Below are positions 1 to 7,631 of a stretch of DNA of 40,312 nucleotides, piece by piece. This stretch comes from an uncultured Lachnospiraceae bacterium. GTDB lineage: Bacteria; Bacillota; Clostridia; Lachnospirales; Lachnospiraceae. The notes under the pieces were generated by a model, which saw only the letters and a list, made by a program, of their open reading frames with translations, made no database searches and was not told where the DNA came from. A program made the translations under genes and the position numbers. The DNA is taken from NCBI GenBank assembly GCA_945913255.1, contig CAMEDC010000030.1, positions 1 through 40,312 on the forward strand, given 5' to 3'. Position 1 is the first letter of the stretch. Each line of letters starts with the position of its first letter.

Positions 1-20
1 GATAATCGGTAGCTGTTTTT

Positions 21-2705
21 TTATGACCTGAGCCCGGTTGTTCGCGTATGAATTTGTACATCCTTCACTTTAATTTTCGTTCCATACCGGATTTTTCTCC
101 ACAAATGCACTTTTACGCAGGACACCAGTTCCGGTGTCAGCGGCTCTGAATTCAATTCCGCTTTTGTCAGATTTGTTATCTGCCCAAGCACTTTTACCAC
201 GATACCGAAATCAGTGGAATCCGGTTTGAAAAATTTCTTAAAAATTCGTCTGGCGACTTCTCTCGCCAAGACACGTCTTTCATAATCACAGCTTTCCTGA
301 CAGTGCCTGCACATCTGACATTCCGGATACGGTCGAAGCTTATCTGCCCTTGTCTGCCAATAGGTTGACAAACTGCGTATACTTTCATCCGAAAGGGAAA
401 TGCTGATATGATTTTCCAATCGATAGTCAGGAGTGATTACTTCTTCCGCTTCGTCCAGTTTATTAAAGAACAGGAACGCCTCACCCGGCCGCAGCTTTGC
501 CAGCCGCTGCATCTGAACCGGTGACATATTCGTACTGTCTGCTATTATCTGCTTATCTTCATTTTCAACCAGACGGAAAACCATTTTCATGTCGGTCAAA
601 GCGACCACATCTGTTGACACTTTTCTGGGCGACTGATCGGCGATTACAAGTCCTACCCCATAAGAACGGATTTCAGCCAACATTCTTTTTACCAGCCCCT
701 GCGCAATTTTGCTGGGGTTGGCTTCCCCCTGCGCCGCATTGGAATCCGCATCCAAAAGTACATGGGCTTCTTCCAGCAGGATTACATTTTTCAATCCGCC
801 TTCACCCACATAATTGGCATTTACATAAGATAAGATGGATAACAGTACCAACGAAATAATTAATGCTTTCTCATCACTGTTCTCAATTGCCGCCAATTCA
901 ATTATTGTAGGTTTGCTGAGCAAGTCTTCAATGGGTATGGAAAAATAATTATCAAACAATTTTGCAAGTCCGGATAATCTGACAATACCCGCACGACCTA
1001 TATTTTTTGCATCTCCGGTATATCCGATTTCATTAAACGTCTCCTCGAAACATTTGATAAAGTCCGCGATATTAAAGGGCTTTCCGTCGTCATCAACCGT
1101 ATAGGTATCCAGCCACCTGAAATCAGAGTAACAGTTGTCGATAGTCTCCTCAAAGATTTTATCCAATGGAGTCTGCATGGACACCGCTGCTGTAAATGCA
1201 GTCTTCAACACAGATTTATATGTCTCGAGTTTGACATTTTTAGGTGGTATAAAGGGATTAAATACAAAGGGAGAAATGAAATTCTTACCGGGCGTAAATA
1301 CCTGCAGTTCCGGAATACTCTGTACCAGGGAACGATATTCGTTTTTTGCCGGCTCAATTACGAGGAACGGAATGTGATGTTCCTTCCAAAGCCTGTCCAA
1401 CAGGCTGACTGAGAAAGTTGTTTTACCGCAGCCGGGAGTCCCTACCACCAACATATGCTTTGCAAGATCCTTCAGTGAAAAACCAATGGTATCACCATGC
1501 GCAGAAGCCTTCAGCTTTCCGACGGTAATATCTCCCCCGTTAATCAGGTTAGTGGCATATGTTTTATTTGCCTTTCCTGCCTCGTTGACTTCGTATCCGC
1601 CGCTGATTCTGTCACTGCCCACCGGAATGATAAATAACTGATTTGCTTCTTCTGCGGTGATGATATAAGGCATCCGGAAGAAAGCAGCAGGAAAATTACC
1701 CGACGCCCAAATCTGTTGATTTCGTGCCTTGTTCATTAATTTCTCGTTCACAGCCCAGGGCAGCGGGAAGAAATTACTGTCCTTCATCACTTCATTGGAG
1801 GATAACTCAACAAACTTCAGGTTTGCTGTTCCTCCCTCACCATTGGTCAAACGTCCGAATAAATGGGTAGCAATTCCGTTACAGCCTGCCTGATCTCCAT
1901 ATACCAAAATATTGTATTTATAGAGTGGCCCGCTCTTGTTCTCAGCATAATAGCGATAAGAAGCAGCGTGCTTTTCTGCCATTGTAAAACTTACAGTTCC
2001 AATATTCTGATCCGAGACACCTTTACTCAGCATATCAAGCTGCTGGGCCAACATATCAACAGTTTGCATTTGCTCCTGATCAAACACCGTGGGAATCAAT
2101 TGAATAGAAATGGCACAATCCGGATATTCCGTAAGAACATTTGCCACCTTGCTGATATCTCCGTTTGTCACTGGCAATCTTCCGTAAGAATAGCAAAACG
2201 GAAGCATCTGATTTTGAAGATTTTCTAAGGTTTCTTCCTTCACAATTGCCTGAATATGGCTGTCGTTTATTGTCTCAACAACAGGTACCAAAGCGTTGTA
2301 ATCTACAAACTCAGTGTCATATTTCTGAATGGACAACGTAGAAGAAATCAATTTCTGCAAGGTTCTTACAGCCTCAACTGCCTTGCTGTCTTCTCTTTCA
2401 ATCGCTCTGACAAGGATAAACAAACGGACACTTGCCTGAAAAGTCTGATTCTCGACCTTTTGGGTTTTCCAAAGTAACTCTATGGATAAATCCTTGGATT
2501 TTCCGGCTGCATAACTCATATTCATATAAGCCTGATGAATCTCATTTAAAAGCTGCTGCAATTCGGACATGTATCTTGCCAGAATGTCTTCCAACCCTGC
2601 GGCTTCATCAATTATGGAAATATGCGGAATAGAAGTAATCTCCACCCCTCCCAGTGCCACTGATTCTCCGTTATTTAATTTGACACATGATATATCTGCG
2701 CTCAT
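21..2705 (-). CDS. HerA/VirB4-like P-loop ATPase with C-terminal Cys cluster
   Basis: An 894-residue ATPase of the HerA/FtsK superfamily (DUF87/VirB4-like). Residues 1-400 form an N-terminal region containing PYIITAEEANQLFIIP, which recalls the segment before the motor in VirB4/TraC-like proteins. The motor has Walker A GTPGCGKTT at about 422-430, Walker B NVILLEEAH at about 640-648 and a sensor-like VIADQSPRKVS near 688. Downstream, Cys796, Cys799, Cys802 and Cys806 (CQMCRHCQESC) could bind zinc or an iron-sulfur cluster. There is no signal peptide or clear membrane segment, so it is probably cytosolic or membrane-associated. The start overlaps the YidD-domain gene by four bases (ATGA), indicating translational coupling. 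HerA-type motors move DNA or protein chains, but the substrate cannot be read here. The operon probably continues beyond position 1. The ATPase class is clear; the function is open. Confidence 0.85.
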   Translation of the reverse strand: MSADISCVKLNNGESVALGGVEITSIPHISIIDEAAGLEDILARYMSELQQLLNEIHQAYMNMSYAAGKSKDLSIELLWKTQKVENQTFQASVRLFILVRAIEREDSKAVEAVRTLQKLISSTLSIQKYDTEFVDYNALVPVVETINDSHIQAIVKEETLENLQNQMLPFCYSYGRLPVTNGDISKVANVLTEYPDCAISIQLIPTVFDQEQMQTVDMLAQQLDMLSKGVSDQNIGTVSFTMAEKHAASYRYYAENKSGPLYKYNILVYGDQAGCNGIATHLFGRLTNGEGGTANLKFVELSSNEVMKDSNFFPLPWAVNEKLMNKARNQQIWASGNFPAAFFRMPYIITAEEANQLFIIPVGSDRISGGYEVNEAGKANKTYATNLINGGDITVGKLKASAHGDTIGFSLKDLAKHMLVVGTPGCGKTTFSVSLLDRLWKEHHIPFLVIEPAKNEYRSLVQSIPELQVFTPGKNFISPFVFNPFIPPKNVKLETYKSVLKTAFTAAVSMQTPLDKIFEETIDNCYSDFRWLDTYTVDDDGKPFNIADFIKCFEETFNEIGYTGDAKNIGRAGIVRLSGLAKLFDNYFSIPIEDLLSKPTIIELAAIENSDEKALIISLVLLSILSYVNANYVGEGGLKNVILLEEAHVLLDADSNAAQGEANPSKIAQGLVKRMLAEIRSYGVGLVIADQSPRKVSTDVVALTDMKMVFRLVENEDKQIIADSTNMSPVQMQRLAKLRPGEAFLFFNKLDEAEEVITPDYRLENHISISLSDESIRSLSTYWQTRADKLRPYPECQMCRHCQESCDYERRVLAREVARRIFKKFFKPDSTDFGIVVKVLGQITNLTKAELNSEPLTPELVSCVKVHLWRKIRYGTKIKVKDVQIHTRTTGLRS

Positions 2706-3160
2706 TCTTTTTCCTCCGGTATTTCATATGGATAATCTTTTCCTCCGTTCGGTGGATGGCAGCGAAGAAGTCGCTTCCATCCCTTCATTCCGCCGATAAG
2801 GACTCCATATCTCTGAATGCAAAGAATCATATACTCTGAACAGCTCGGCTCAAAAACACACTTCAGTCTTGTGGAATCCTTTGCTTTATTCTGATATAAA
2901 TGAACCAGCCAGATTGCCGCACGTTTTCCTATGAGGCAGAAATACGCCAAACTCCATCCAAGCCATACCCAAACCCAGCATACAGGAAAAAAAAGGGCAG
3001 CAAACACAGAAATTACAACACTCACCACAAAATAAACAGCAAGGGCTACTGCAAATTTTTTGTAATTCATTTTGGGACGCCTGAGCGGATTATGCGGCTT
3101 CGGCGGTATATTGGTATAAATAACCGGCGCTCCGGTTACTTCATAATGAAAGTCATTCAT
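2702..3160 (-). CDS. YidD-domain membrane protein
   Basis: A 152-residue protein. The C-terminal half carries the YidD (membrane insertion efficiency factor) signature: CVFEPSCSEYMILCIQRYG followed by KGWKRLLRCHPPNGG, with the three family cysteines. Stand-alone YidD is usually about 70-100 residues and encoded beside rnpA/yidC. Here about 85 extra N-terminal residues include two hydrophobic stretches (around 35-55 and 58-75), so the YidD domain is tethered to the membrane. The start has AAGGA nine bases upstream. The gene ends in an ATGA overlap with the ATPase gene and follows the unrecognised 234-residue protein in the same operon. The domain call is firm. Its role in this operon, perhaps assembling a membrane complex with the ATPase, is inference. 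Confidence 0.8.
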   Translation of the reverse strand: MNDFHYEVTGAPVIYTNIPPKPHNPLRRPKMNYKKFAVALAVYFVVSVVISVFAALFFPVCWVWVWLGWSLAYFCLIGKRAAIWLVHLYQNKAKDSTRLKCVFEPSCSEYMILCIQRYGVLIGGMKGWKRLLRCHPPNGGKDYPYEIPEEKE

Positions 3161-3181
3161 AATTTTCCTTGAATATGCTAA

Positions 3182-3204
3182 AAGCGTGCCCCGTAAGCAC
3201 GCTT
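3182..3204 (-). other. Intra-operon hairpin
   Basis: An eight-base perfect stem (AAGCGTGC/GCACGCTT) with a seven-base loop lies in the 78-base gap between the 234-residue protein gene and the YidD gene. On the minus strand it is followed only by TTTT. It could be a weak terminator/attenuator or an mRNA processing or stability element. Confidence 0.45.
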
Positions 3205-3238
3205 AGCAATATAATCTGTTTGTAAATTGATATCGGAT

Positions 3239-3943
3239 TTAGCGATATTTCTTCTCTCTGAGCATAGCTTTTGCAGCCTGCACACTTCTCTCCATAGTAG
3301 GAGAATTGGTCATGGATACCGTGTAATCTGTTCCGGGAGCAACGATGGAGAAACGATCAACATAGTACAATGTCTTTGTAGTGCTTTCCTTGCCGCCCTT
3401 GAGGCATCCGGAAGAAATGCTGGTATCAATTCTTTCCTTCACTTCTCTCACTGTGCTGAAGCAGGTAATATCACTGTAGAAGAAATCCTTTGTAATTTCC
3501 CAAGTGTTATCGCTGGTAGTATCAAAAATGAATCTGTATGTATAAATCTGCTCTGCACTGAAGAAAATCCAGGTTACACTGTACTGGTTCGTAACAACCA
3601 TATTGTTCTCAAACTTGTAATAAACATCATCATCATAAACAAATGAACACAATACAAGAGGCTCAATCTCCGAAATTTGTGTTTCATCCAATCCGATTTT
3701 CGCTATTGCCTTATTTTTCAAATCAAGAGCCTGCACCTTATCGTTTACAATCTTCAGGTACTCGTCCATTACAATCCCTGAACTTCCCTTGCCAAGACAT
3801 CCGCAGCCGCCCGAACTTTCTCCTACAAAGAAATCAATGACTCTCTTCTGCTCAGGGCTTTTTCCTCTCTTAAGTGCTGCCAGTTTTGCTTTCTGTTCTG
3901 CATTTCCGAGATACATGCCGAACAATTCTGATAGACAACCCAT
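3239..3943 (-). CDS. Unrecognised 234-residue protein
   Basis: I do not recognise the family. The start has a strong AGGAGG nine bases upstream of ATG. The N-terminal 45 residues are charged and helical. A Gly/Cys-rich turn (GGCGCLGKGSSG, about residues 46-57) follows. From about 85 on the sequence alternates hydrophobic and polar residues as in a beta-rich domain (DVYYKFENNMVVTNQ, YSVTWIFFSAEQIYTY) and ends in an amphipathic helix (MERSVQAAKAMLREKK). The pattern of strands closed by one helix resembles PH-like folds, but that is only an impression. It has no membrane segment or signal peptide. It sits second in the four-gene operon between the zinc-ribbon/TPR gene and the YidD gene, so it is likely an adaptor or structural component of that system. 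Confidence 0.7.
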   Translation of the reverse strand: MGCLSELFGMYLGNAEQKAKLAALKRGKSPEQKRVIDFFVGESSGGCGCLGKGSSGIVMDEYLKIVNDKVQALDLKNKAIAKIGLDETQISEIEPLVLCSFVYDDDVYYKFENNMVVTNQYSVTWIFFSAEQIYTYRFIFDTTSDNTWEITKDFFYSDITCFSTVREVKERIDTSISSGCLKGGKESTTKTLYYVDRFSIVAPGTDYTVSMTNSPTMERSVQAAKAMLREKKYR

Positions 3944-3974
3944 TCTGTTATGTCCTCCTTGAAATGTTTTATGT

Positions 3975-3992
3975 TTAATGGTAATCCATTAA
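3975..3992. repeat. Inverted repeat in the operon leader gap
   Basis: A perfect seven-base inverted repeat (TTAATGG-TAAT-CCATTAA) lies in the 68-base gap between the TPR gene and the next gene. It is AT-rich with no T tract, so it is more like a protein-binding site or mRNA structure than a terminator. Confidence 0.35.
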
Positions 3993-4011
3993 GTACCTAA
4001 TACATCCCCAC

Positions 4012-4602
4012 CTAAAAAGGCGCCTGTTCCGTACCCAGAAACGGAAGCAGCATGGATACATCCAACTGAGAATATCCAATCCTCGAAGCAAGTTCTATTT
4101 CCTCTTTTGCATTCGGAGAAATATTTAAAAACTTTCTTTCAAAATAGTCCTTTTTTACATAGGCAAGAAAATATCTGTAAATTCCTCGTTCCTCAAGCAT
4201 AAGAGCCGCATTGACATACTCAAGTATTTTGTTGATTTCATCGCGTGAATGCAGGAAAGGCTTCTTTCCGTTCAACACACAAATTGCAGCATAAAAGAAG
4301 GGCTCGGAATTGTCAAAATTATCTTCCATTGCCTTTTCAAAGTTCGGAAGTGCTTTATCGTACAGTTTTAGTTTCAGATAACACATTCCCATGGACAGAT
4401 TTAAGGTCTGATCATCGGGATTGTCCTCCAGAGCACGCTTATACGTTCCGGCATATTTATTTACCATTGGTGCTGCCATTTCAGAAATGGTTGAAAAAGA
4501 ACTGATAGAAAGCGGCTGATGACAATATCTGCATTTAACAGAATCTATTCTTTCCGGAGCGCCGCATCCGGGACATTTAATTTCAATAGCTTGTGCTCCC
4601 AT
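4012..4602 (-). CDS. Zinc-ribbon and TPR-repeat protein
   Basis: A 196-residue soluble protein. The N-terminus has a four-Cys zinc ribbon (Cys10, Cys13, Cys24, Cys27; KCPGCGAPE...KCRYC). TPR-type helical repeats begin near residue 50 (YKRALEDNPDDQTLNLSMGM, then CYLKLKLYDKALPNFEKAME). The rest is helical without clear repeats. It has GGAGG six bases upstream of ATG and is the first gene of the operon, read from the promoter at 4629-4657. Zinc-ribbon plus TPR proteins commonly act as scaffolds or adaptors. The context (unknown protein, YidD domain, HerA/VirB4 ATPase) suggests a scaffold for that ATPase, which is inference. Confidence 0.75.
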   Translation of the reverse strand: MGAQAIEIKCPGCGAPERIDSVKCRYCHQPLSISSFSTISEMAAPMVNKYAGTYKRALEDNPDDQTLNLSMGMCYLKLKLYDKALPNFEKAMEDNFDNSEPFFYAAICVLNGKKPFLHSRDEINKILEYVNAALMLEERGIYRYFLAYVKKDYFERKFLNISPNAKEEIELASRIGYSQLDVSMLLPFLGTEQAPF

Positions 4603-4628
4603 ATTCTCCCTCCACTTAATATGGCATT

Positions 4629-4657
4629 ATTATAAATCTTTTTGAACGATTATGCAA
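4629..4657 (-). promoter_or_regulatory. Sigma-A promoter of the TPR-ATPase operon
   Basis: Reading the minus strand, -35 TTGCAT (4652-4657), 17-base spacer, -10 TATAAT (4629-4634). It lies 27 bases upstream of the TPR gene start and is the only strong promoter seen for the 21-4602 operon. Confidence 0.7.
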
Positions 4658-4692
4658 TAAAAATACATTATTTTGTCGATTTTTGTTAATAT

Positions 4693-4722
4693 AAAAAATG
4701 ACATGTTATTAACATGCCATTT
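4693..4722 (-). terminator. Rho-independent terminator of the MATE-TetR operon
   Basis: Eleven-base stem (4697-4707 with 4711-4721, one G-U pair in the RNA) and three-base loop, followed on the minus strand by a run of T (A run 4693-4698). It ends transcripts from the TetR gene and separates them from the promoter at 4629. Confidence 0.75.
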
Positions 4723-4904
4723 CTTTCACAGAATTCCTATTCAGTCGGTGCCGAAAATGCTGCTCTGAGAATTCTCACCAATGGTCCTGCTTCGTTTATT
4801 ACCACCTCAAGCATTCAGTCTCCACATCATCACTGCGATAAACTAGCTTCTCGGATTCCTGCTGTATCAACAATGAAATTCTGATTAATTCTCTGCTCTC
4901 CGCA
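4723..4904 (-). other. Untranslated tail after TetR, possible coding remnant
   Basis: The region between the TetR stop and its terminator has no intact gene. On the minus strand it holds two protein-like stretches in different frames: one reading ...RELIRISLLIQQESEKLVY... (stop at about 4799), and a short frame MLEVVINEAGPLVRIL... ending in SAPTE near 4740. They may be the decayed end of a former gene, or chance. Confidence 0.25.
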
Positions 4905-5507
4905 CTACAATCGAATTGCGTATTCATCTGCAAAATGATGCAGATACTCCCTGATTCGTTCCATTGCTTCCTGCTCCCGTTCCGGCTCCCTGTCACACAT
5001 CTGTATGAGAAGCGTAATTGGCGCCACAAATGACAAGGAAAGCAGTGTAGGATCATCACGCCGCATCATTCCTGCATCCATCATTTCCTGAAAAATCTTA
5101 CAATACATTCCCTGTATGTTCTCAAGGTTATATCTTGTGGCAAGTCTTGCAATACGCTCACTCCGAAACTGCTCCATCGTAAGGATTCTTCTTGTTTTTC
5201 TTATCACGTCATCATGCAGTGAAAACTGAATTCTTTTCAGCGAAATATCAATCAATTCCTCCATGGAAGACGGGATTTTGCCAGGATGCATCTCAGAGCC
5301 GAAATTTACTTCGTAATAATTCTCAACTCTACTGATCAAAGTATCCAGAATTTCCTCTTTTCCCTTAAAGTGCTTATAAAGCGAAGGTCCTTTTAATCCG
5401 GATTTCTCTGCTATGAAATCAACCCCCACTCCGTCATACCCCTTTTCAGCAAACAATGTCAGTGCCGAATCCAGGATTCTCTCCTTCGTTGCGGTTCTGT
5501 TTTCCAT
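4905..5507 (-). CDS. TetR/AcrR family transcriptional regulator
   Basis: A 200-residue TetR-family regulator. Residues 8-55 form the DNA-binding domain: ERILDSALTLFAEKGYDGVG, then IAEKSGLKGPSLYKHFKGKE, which is the family helix-turn-helix. The C-terminal helical domain would bind the inducer. The start has AAGGAG upstream. It is the last gene of the MATE-small protein-TetR operon, 29 bases after the preceding stop, and probably senses a compound related to the MATE exporter and autoregulates the promoter at 7474-7503. The first twelve residues and the upstream leader closely match those of the MATE gene, although the proteins are unrelated. Confidence 0.85.
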   Translation of the reverse strand: MENRTATKERILDSALTLFAEKGYDGVGVDFIAEKSGLKGPSLYKHFKGKEEILDTLISRVENYYEVNFGSEMHPGKIPSSMEELIDISLKRIQFSLHDDVIRKTRRILTMEQFRSERIARLATRYNLENIQGMYCKIFQEMMDAGMMRRDDPTLLSLSFVAPITLLIQMCDREPEREQEAMERIREYLHHFADEYAIRL

Positions 5508-5541
5508 GATTTTCTCCTTACCTGGGGACGCTTCTGTTACT
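5478..5541 (-). repeat. Duplicated translation-start segment, TetR copy
   Basis: This stretch, from just after the preceding stop codon through the first codons of TetR, matches the start region of the MATE gene (7394-7453). Both contain a GAAGCGTCCC-like leader, a purine-rich ribosome site, ATCATG and codons for M-x-N-x-T-x-T-K-E-R. It is a short direct repeat in the same orientation, about 60 bases with small gaps. Confidence 0.7.
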
Positions 5542-5935
5542 TCTTAAGTTGAACATGAATGGTTCCTTTTGCATGTCTGGCCTCAACCACAACCGTATAC
5601 ACACCGTTTTCCGGAATGTTTACTGTAAAATCAGTTGTTTCTTTTCCATTTCCGCGATAAATTGTAGTTCCGTCCGGTGCTTTCATCTCCATGTATAAAG
5701 AGCCCTTCGCCGCTTCAAAATGAATCTGAAGAGCATCGCCCTCATGCAGCTCCAGCGTATGAATATCCGTTCCGTTCATCCTGTCAATGTCGAGCAAATA
5801 GGCATCCGGATTTTTGACGCGGCTGCCTGTAAATCCCTCCTGATTGTAGCAGATCAGGGACACAGAAATTCCTGCAATCAACAGCAGGGAAAGCCCAATC
5901 AGTATAAATGCAACACTTCTTTTCATTGTTTTCAT
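5537..5935 (-). CDS. Small exported or membrane-anchored protein
   Basis: A 132-residue protein with a Lys/Arg-rich start and one hydrophobic segment (about residues 8-30: VAFILIGLSLLLIAGISVSL). A beta-rich domain outside the membrane follows, with EGDALQIHFEAAKGSLYMEM and ending VYTVVVEARHAKGTIHVQLK. No lipobox is clear; the segment may be an uncleaved anchor. The strand pattern resembles a small beta-sandwich, but I cannot name a family. AGGA precedes ATG. It lies between the MATE exporter and TetR genes in one operon, so it may be an accessory or stress protein under the same regulator. Confidence 0.65.
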   Translation of the reverse strand: MKTMKRSVAFILIGLSLLLIAGISVSLICYNQEGFTGSRVKNPDAYLLDIDRMNGTDIHTLELHEGDALQIHFEAAKGSLYMEMKAPDGTTIYRGNGKETTDFTVNIPENGVYTVVVEARHAKGTIHVQLKK

Positions 5936-6007
5936 CTCAATCCTACTTTTTAATATAACTGCCGCTCTGCTCTTTTCGGATATGGGTGGCTGTTTTTTAT
6001 CATAGGT

Positions 6008-7420
6008 TCAGGCATCTACCGTCAGGTTCTTCACCCATCGCTCTTTTTTCAGCCAGATATAGGCTGCTATCACCTTCAAAATGTCTACCGACTTTACAAA
6101 TATGTACATTGTCACAGGGCCTATCGATGTAAAAAGTGCAATCAGGAAGGTCGACGGGATGACAATCAAAGTTCCGATTCCGTCAATCCACATTCCCATT
6201 TCCGTATCTCCTCCTGCCCGGGAGACAGCAAATTCTGTGTTATTGAAGACCCACAGCGGCATAAACAGCGCCATAAAGATTACCATCTCTCTGCAGATTG
6301 CCTGCGATGCAGCACTGAGGGAGCCGAATACAACCGGAATCAGCAGTGTTGTCGCAAGACCAAAGAAGCATACACCGATACCAAATACGACGGATCCGGA
6401 AAATAACCATGTTTTCTGTTTCCTTGCCTCATCCAACCTGCCTTCGCCGAGAAGCTTTCCGATGATAACCCCCGTAGCGGTGTACACTCCACTGAATGCA
6501 ACAAAATACAAATTTGCGATGGCAAAGCTGGAACTCATTCCGGATACAACATCCGCTCCTCCGCGACCGTTATAAAGTGCTGTCGTCACTGTTTCGGAAA
6601 CTACCCAGATTAACTCTGAGAAAATAACCATACCGCCCTTCTTCAAAATATCCCGGAACAGTTTCCAGTCAATGTTGCCAAATATCTTCAGGGTAATCAT
6701 GAAAGGCGGCTTCGTCTTTGCCACATAAATCAGATAAATCAGCATCTCGATTACTCTCGCAATAATTGTTGCAACAGCCGCTCCCCTTACCTCAAGTCTG
6801 GGCGCACCCAGATTACCATAGATAAACACCCAGTTGAAAAAGGTATTGATTAAGGTCGCTGCTACGGAAATCAATAAGGGGGCTTTCACCTGTCCGATTT
6901 CCCTTAAAGAAGAAGCCAGAATGGATGATATTATCATTGGCAGGCCGACAAAGCCCATGAGGAACATATATTGCTCTCCCTGGTCAAGTATCAGTTCAGC
7001 CTGTGTATTGCCAATCACCATAAGACTTAACACCGTACGCGGTATGATCATGCTTACGATGATATAAATGATAAAAGCGGCTCCGGTAACAATTATTTTA
7101 AAACAAAGTGCCTGCTGCATCCCGTGCTTTTCCTTTGCACCAAAATACTGGGTAAGAAAAATTCCACCCGCGGCACAGATGGCATTTGTCAGCACCATAA
7201 AAACAAATAGAATCTGTCCGGCAATATTCACCCCTGACATCTTGACATCACCCAGTCCGGATACCATAAAATTATCAATTAAGGACACCAGATTCTGTAT
7301 CAGGCTCTGCGCCATAATAGGCAGACCAATTGCCAGTGCGGATTTATAAAAGGATGTCGGACCGAACAACGTCCTTGCCAAAATTAAGCTTCTTTCCTTC
7401 GTTGTCGTTTTATTTCCCAT
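6008..7420 (-). CDS. MATE family efflux transporter
   Basis: A multidrug and toxic compound extrusion protein, about 470 residues with about twelve hydrophobic segments, as is usual for the family. Family-like stretches include ALAIGLPIMAQSLIQNLVSL, IDNFMVSGLG and VRGAAVATIIARVIEM. It would export organic cations or drugs using a Na+ or H+ gradient. I chose ATG at 7420 because AGGAGG lies six bases upstream; a longer frame opens upstream at 7453 but lacks a good ribosome site and its extra residues would come from the leader. It is the first gene of an operon with the small exported protein and TetR. The N-terminal MGNKTTTKERSL is nearly a copy of the TetR N-terminus and is not typical of MATE proteins. 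Confidence 0.9.
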   Translation of the reverse strand: MGNKTTTKERSLILARTLFGPTSFYKSALAIGLPIMAQSLIQNLVSLIDNFMVSGLGDVKMSGVNIAGQILFVFMVLTNAICAAGGIFLTQYFGAKEKHGMQQALCFKIIVTGAAFIIYIIVSMIIPRTVLSLMVIGNTQAELILDQGEQYMFLMGFVGLPMIISSILASSLREIGQVKAPLLISVAATLINTFFNWVFIYGNLGAPRLEVRGAAVATIIARVIEMLIYLIYVAKTKPPFMITLKIFGNIDWKLFRDILKKGGMVIFSELIWVVSETVTTALYNGRGGADVVSGMSSSFAIANLYFVAFSGVYTATGVIIGKLLGEGRLDEARKQKTWLFSGSVVFGIGVCFFGLATTLLIPVVFGSLSAASQAICREMVIFMALFMPLWVFNNTEFAVSRAGGDTEMGMWIDGIGTLIVIPSTFLIALFTSIGPVTMYIFVKSVDILKVIAAYIWLKKERWVKNLTVDA

Positions 7421-7453
7421 GATTCCCCTCCTCTGGGACGCTTCTTCCGTCAC
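7394..7453 (-). repeat. Duplicated translation-start segment, MATE copy
   Basis: Partner of the segment at 5478-5541. The leader, ribosome binding site and first twelve codons of the MATE gene match those of TetR (8 of 12 residues identical), with only short gaps between the two DNA segments. Confidence 0.7.
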
Positions 7454-7473
7454 GCAGTAGAAACGTCCTCACC

Positions 7474-7503
7474 ATTATAGCTAACGCTCGTTCCCTTTGT
7501 CAA
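7474..7503 (-). promoter_or_regulatory. Consensus promoter of the MATE-TetR operon
   Basis: Minus strand: -35 TTGACA (7498-7503), 18-base spacer, -10 TATAAT (7474-7479). Both boxes match consensus perfectly. It lies 53 bases upstream of the MATE ATG and is a likely site of TetR repression. Confidence 0.8.
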
Positions 7504-7514
7504 GTTTTCTTTTG

Positions 7515-7525
7515 CCCCCCCCCCC
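7515..7525. repeat. Eleven-base C/G homopolymer beside the promoter
   Basis: A run of eleven C on the plus strand (G on the minus strand) ends eleven bases upstream of the -35 box of the MATE operon. Tracts of this length can change length by slippage. Confidence 0.8.
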
Positions 7526-7582
7526 GATTTTGATCCCCTCTTTTGACCTCTGACCTTCTGACAGTTTCCTTTTCCTACACAT

Positions 7583-7611
7583 AAAAAAACGGCATGTTTT
7601 GTAACATGCCG
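7583..7611 (-). terminator. Rho-independent terminator after the HEAT-repeat gene
   Basis: Perfect nine-base stem (CGGCATGTT 7590-7598 with 7603-7611) and four-base loop, followed on the minus strand by seven T (A run 7583-7589). It ends the HEAT-repeat transcript 20 bases past its stop. Confidence 0.85.
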
Positions 7612-7631
7612 CTCTCCTTATGAAAAACAAT

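Noticed and set aside
4799..5059. Minus-strand frame overlapping the end of TetR.
   Set aside because: Most of it is out-of-frame TetR sequence; only its tail past 4905 is considered, as a possible remnant.
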